A DNA stretch of 64,000 bases, taken from NCBI RefSeq assembly GCF_000972845.2, contig NC_040016.1, positions 18,481,732-18,545,731 on the forward strand, written 5' to 3'. Position numbers and translations under genes: made by a program. Positions 60,429 through 64,000 of the stretch are shown piece by piece (position 1 is the first letter of the stretch; the number at the start of each line of letters is the position of its first letter). Origin of the DNA: Larimichthys crocea (taxonomy: Eukaryota; Chordata; Actinopteri; Sciaenidae). The notes beneath the pieces were generated by a model. The model worked only from the letters and a program-made list of their open reading frames with translations. It did not search any database and had not been told where the DNA came from.

Positions 60429-61044
60429 GTGAAACCCTCTGGACCTGTCCTCAGGTGTGTCTCAGCTGTCTTTGTTGTTGTTTGTTTGTTTTGTGTCTCC
60501 GTAAAGAAACTACACGCTAGCAGGCTGAAAGTTGTCGGTCATGTTCCTGTTGTTGTTTGGTTGTTGTAACGTTTCCCGTTAGATGAAGAAGGAGTGTAAT
60601 GTCTGTGTTTAATGTGACACTCGTGTCCACTGAAGTGGACACACCTTTGTCTGTTTAACCTCGTGTCAAACGATGCTAACACGCTGTAATGGAGATCACG
60701 TCTGCGTTAGCTTCAGCTAGACCGCTCAGTTAGCTCACTCCAGGGTTTAAATGTAAAAGTAAACACACTGAGCTGTAATGTCCTCTATACCTCATTATAC
60801 TCTGTGAATGTTATTCTGCGATGTTTTACACACAGGTGTGCTTTAATGTTCTACAGTTAGCATCGTGAAAACAAAGAAACTGAAGTACAGACATGCAAAC
60901 AGTGTAAAACAGTCTTATACTTATATTATTAGTTTTTGTCCCACCAGAAAAATATTTCCATGTGCATTTACACACGATAAAATGTCCTTCAGAGTTTGTA
61001 TGTTGGTCACAAGTTAGGATTGATGTGGAGAAACTAATCAAGGT

Positions 61045-61690
61045 CAATGTTCAGGGTTGTGTTCAGAGCTTCTGATAATGGTCATGGTCAGCGTGTGTTC
61101 AGAGCCTCTGATAATGGTCAGTGGTGTGTTCAGGAGCCTCTGAAGGTCAGTGGTGTGTCAGGAGCTTCTGATAATGGCAAATGGTGTGCTCGGAGCTCCG
61201 AGTGTGTTGGTTCAGGATAATGGTATGGTGTGTTCAGGAGCCTCCGATAAGGTCAATGGTGTGTTAAGGAGCCTCTGAATGGTCCAATGGTGTGTTTCAG
61301 GAGCCTCTGATAATGGTCATGATGTGTTCAGGAGCTCTTCGGTAATGGTCAATGATGTGTTCTCAGGAGCCTCTGGAATATGGTCAATGGTGTGTTCAGG
61401 AGCCTCTGATATGGTCAGTGGTGTTCAGGAGCTTCGTATTCAATGGTGTCGTATATTAGTGTTGCCTCTCTGTAATAGATGTGTCAATGGTATCAGTGTT
61501 GCAATAGCTCTATAATGTCTCAAGGATGCTCTTGCAGGAATGGCAAATGGTCCAATGGTGCTCTTGGGGTGTGGCGAGGTGTTAGGGGCCTCTGAGTAGA
61601 TGGGGGTCAATGGGTCAGTGGTCAAAGGGCGTGTTCAGGACACCTCTGATAATGGTCAACGGTGTGTTCAGATAGTGGTCAGTGGTGGTG
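61045..61690. repeat. Irregular minisatellite of about 30-bp units
   Basis: A unit close to GGTGTGTTCAGGAGCCTCTG plus ATAATGGTCAAT recurs about twenty times. Single-base insertions, deletions and truncated units occur nearly everywhere. The pattern suggests a decayed array or a poorly called one. Frames here are not genes. Confidence 0.9.
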
Positions 61691-61699
61691 TTCAGAGAG

Positions 61700-62480
61700 C
61701 TGATGATGATAATAATAAAAAATAATAATAATAATAATAATACTTTTATTTCACAGGCACCTTTCTGTCACCCAAGGACACCTTACAATAAATAAAAGTA
61801 GACAGCCAAATAACAAAAACAAACAAAGAACCATAAAGTATCAAATTACAAGACAACAACTTTTTAAAAAAAAAAACAGGTTAAACTAGGAGAATGCAAT
61901 TGAATCAGTCAGATGGAAAGCGCGATTTTAACAGGTGTGTTTTAAGTTGTTTTGACGTGAACTTGTGAGTTATGTTCCTTATGACGGGGTAAGAGACGGT
62001 CTCTGTTCTGTTTTGTCTCTCGTCCAAGGAGGTCCTTGGGCTGAAAAAGGTTTAAGATCTCTGATTTAAAAGATAATAAGGGACCACAATTTAATTCATC
62101 TGCCTGACCTATTGACAATGGGTAAGTAGTTGACTGTGTAAGGCAAAAGCACCGTTTACCTCTTGCTTAAACAACCACATGTTCCTCACATACAGAACAA
62201 AATGCTTTAAGTGTTACACAGTAATTACAAGCTTATAGAGGGCATTACGCATTACTGCTCTTATGTTTGTTGTAAATTTTTAACATTATTTCTCCTACAG
62301 TTGTTGTAAAGCAAAAAGCTGTTGGGCGACATTCAACGCTCGAGCTTTTAAGCTTAATTAAACTACTAAACAAAAAAACGTCACATCTCATTGTTCAGAT
62401 CTTAGATCACACGCAGGTCGCACGGATGGGGGCCAGCTGGTAACAGTCAGGAACCAGCTGTTAACATCCTTTGGGCCTGT
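61700..62480. other. sys1 first-intron sequence with an AAT repeat
   Basis: An AAT array (about 61705-61743) is followed by CACCCAAGGACACCTTACAA, a phrase common in fish repeats. The remainder is AT-rich and has no exon. It is interpreted as intron between the presumed first exon and the ATG exon of sys1. Confidence 0.45.
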
Positions 62481-62501
62481 ACGTGTAACCATCAGTGTGC
62501 A

Positions 62502-63268
62502 ATGGCCAGTAACTTCCTAGCTACATCTGGGACCCGATCCTCATCGTGAGGCAGATCGGTTGATGCAATGCATCTACTCAAAGCTTCCTGGGCCTTGTGG
62601 TTGGGGAGTGGACAGTCTGGTACAAAACCAGCCGCTCACTGGACCAGATCTTTAGCTATGAAGTAAGTTTCTAAAACTCTTTGGGTCTATGTTAGTGGCA
62701 TAAAAATGACAATTTTCACTCCTGAAATTGATTATTGAATGTTTCGCTTCCGATTTTTGCCGGTTTTCTCGTTGCACATTGCAGGGCCGGCTGTCGATGA
62801 TGGCGTTCATCTTGATATCTGCTTCTAACCTGGGTAAATTAACTTAATCTTATGTTTTTCTTATAATCCAAAGAGATGAGGAGCAATGATGAGAAGGCTG
62901 ACCTTCTCATAAAAAATAGGCTGTTATTCTCAAACATCTCATGGATTATTTTTACATTTAAATACGTAAAAAAGTTTATCATGTGCATTGATTTGTTCCG
63001 CCAGCGGCGCCCGTCGGCCTTCGTGGTTTCGTCATCCGTCGAGGGAGGAACAAGTGCATGGACTTCACAGTCCACACCGTGCACTTGCTTCACATGATCG
63101 GCTGCGGGATCGACAACCTTCGCATTCCCCTGGGCCCGCCCTGCTGGTTGGCTCGTCAATGCTAGCCTGGCGTTGATGGTGGTTTTTGTATTGATCGGTA
63201 ATTGGAGAGCAATTTGTGCTATGCGGACTGACCTCAGGGCTTTTTTTCTCAGTCATATTGGACCCTAA
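62502..63268 (+). CDS. sys1: SYS1 Golgi trafficking protein, frameshifted
   Basis: Three exon-like blocks carry SYS1 phrases in changing frames. The first is 62502-62662 (MASNF, then YIWDPILIVRQI, LMQ, LGLVVGEWTVWYKTSRSLDQ). The second is about 62785-62834 (GRLSMMAFILISASN). The third is about 63006-63268 (APVGLRGFVIRRGR, KCMDFTV, VHLLHMIGC, then ALMVV-like and MRTDLRA). Human SYS1 has the same order (SYVWDP, SPSLDQ, GRLSMMSFIL, FIRRG, CLDFTVTVHFFH, LCMRTEL). SYS1 is a multi-pass Golgi membrane protein that recruits ARFRP1. At least three single-base shifts break the first exon, and more breaks follow. The segment between SLDQIFSYE and GRLSMM (expected ILGFSTP-like) is not readable. Because introns and splice sites remain, poor sequence is likelier than a retro-pseudogene, but a decayed gene is possible. 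Confidence 0.72.
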
Positions 63269-63617
63269 ATCTACCTGTGATATTTCGTCGACAACCTCGC
63301 CTGAAGGTTTTTGTGGCGGTTTTTTTGTTTAAAACAAATAAACAAAAAACCACCCCTTGAGAAACTGGAACGGCTACTACTACTGGCTCTGAGGAGGTTT
63401 GGTTACATTTACGCTCTGCTTGCGCGACAGAGATATGGATTAGGGAACCGCTGGGCTACCACAATCTCGGCGGTACGTCCCGGCGTTGGATCGGCTTGGA
63501 TGGGTGTGTGGTGTGTGGTTGTCCTTGTTTGGATTGTCCTGGTTGGTGTCCTGGGTCCGTTCCCTTGTGTGGAATGTCCGTGGTGGGTGGTCAGCTTCAG
63601 GATATCCTCTCATCTCC
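63269..63617. other. Unassigned sequence before the gap
   Basis: GT- and GC-rich sequence (for example GTGTGTGGTGTGTGGTTGTC near 63505) with no recognised exon. Its composition differs from the neighbouring AT-rich DNA. It directly abuts the run of N and may be of low quality. Confidence 0.4.
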
Positions 63618-63627
63618 NNNNNNNNNN
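63618..63627. other. Assembly gap (ten N)
   Basis: Ten undetermined bases. The short fixed size suggests a placeholder of unknown true length. Confidence 0.98.
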
Positions 63628-63713
63628 TCTTTATAAGTTCATGAAAATGTCCGGTTTTCAATTGACTGGCACTTTGCATTTGTTTTTATTTTATAAAACG
63701 CTGTGCGTGTGTG

Positions 63714-64000
63714 TATGTGTGTGAGGTAGGCAACTAAAAATAAAGTGAACAAGAATGCACAATTCACATTTATTACACGTCATCATGAGGAGTCTAATGT
63801 ATATTTCTATTTCTGTATACTTTGCACAGATAGAGCTTTATGCTCTTCCTTCTCTTAGACTTAGACAATTATCTCATGCCTCTGTTTGATGGACTAATTA
63901 ATTAATTAATCAAATCAAATTGTTTCACACAGGTGTCGTGTTTGATGCACACCTCTTCAAATAAAGCATTTATTCTTCAGTTTTTAATCTACAAATACAC
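63714..64000 (+). repeat. Second copy of 58175-58400
   Basis: GTGTGAGGTAGGCAACTAAA through TTTTTAATCTACAAATACAC matches 58175-58400 in the same orientation. The differences are several insertions of about 4-45 bases and few substitutions. The pattern is that of two alleles or a recent duplication. Confidence 0.9.

Noticed and set aside
62502..63268. sys1 as a processed pseudogene
   Set aside because: The blocks are separated by introns with splice signals, which a retrocopy would lack. Sequence error explains the breaks better.

Overview
The window is vertebrate nuclear DNA, almost certainly from a teleost and probably a spiny-rayed one. The genes are split by short GT-AG introns and encode full-length vertebrate proteins. 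The intergenic DNA is full of microsatellites, tRNA-derived SINEs, L2-, RTE- and L1-like LINE tails and small inverted-repeat transposons typical of fish. I see no prokaryotic, viral or CRISPR features. Exon models were built by hand from splice consensus, reading phase and remembered family sequences; no search was run.

Layout: nr4a1 (+, 43-2747, six coding exons); about 13 kb of repeat-rich DNA with a 1.3 kb TAC-rich satellite; a short TANK-like gene (+, 16275-17100); about 6 kb without a recognisable gene; nab2 (-, 23167-25625); a stretch with a 670-bp tetranucleotide array; a nest of retrotransposon fragments; dnajc14 (+, 33212-36030), bracketed by near-identical 630-bp direct repeats; inpp1 (-, 40625-45756); a transposon cluster and a deleted LINE (46.7-50.15 kb); a small S100 gene (+, 51478-52164); an eleven-exon BAAT/ACOT-family gene (-, 52622-57939), tail to tail with the S100 gene; and sys1 (+, first exon about 60.3 kb, coding part 62502-63268), which is frameshifted in an apparently poor-quality stretch before a 10-N gap. 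After the gap the sequence repeats 58.18-58.40 kb.

The gene order carries information. From general knowledge, human NR4A1, DNAJC14 and NAB2 lie on 12q13, whereas INPP1, NAB1, NR4A2 and TANK lie on 2q24-q32, the paralogous (HOXC/HOXD) region. Here an inpp1 and a TANK-like gene sit among the 12q13-type genes. This fits ohnologs retained in fish and lost from the 12q13 side in mammals.

The genes do not form an operon-like system. nr4a1 (an immediate-early nuclear receptor) and nab2 (an EGR corepressor) belong to stimulus-response transcription. The TANK-like protein belongs to TRAF/TBK1 signalling, dnajc14 to ER chaperoning, inpp1 to inositol phosphate recycling, the S100 protein to calcium sensing, the BAAT/ACOT protein to acyl-CoA metabolism and sys1 to Golgi trafficking. 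I found no convincing undescribed biological system. The most useful observations are the two out-of-place ohnolog candidates, an inferred GC-AG intron, an S100 protein with a shortened first EF-hand loop, recombination-prone repeats around dnajc14 and inpp1, and a probable assembly fault at the right end.
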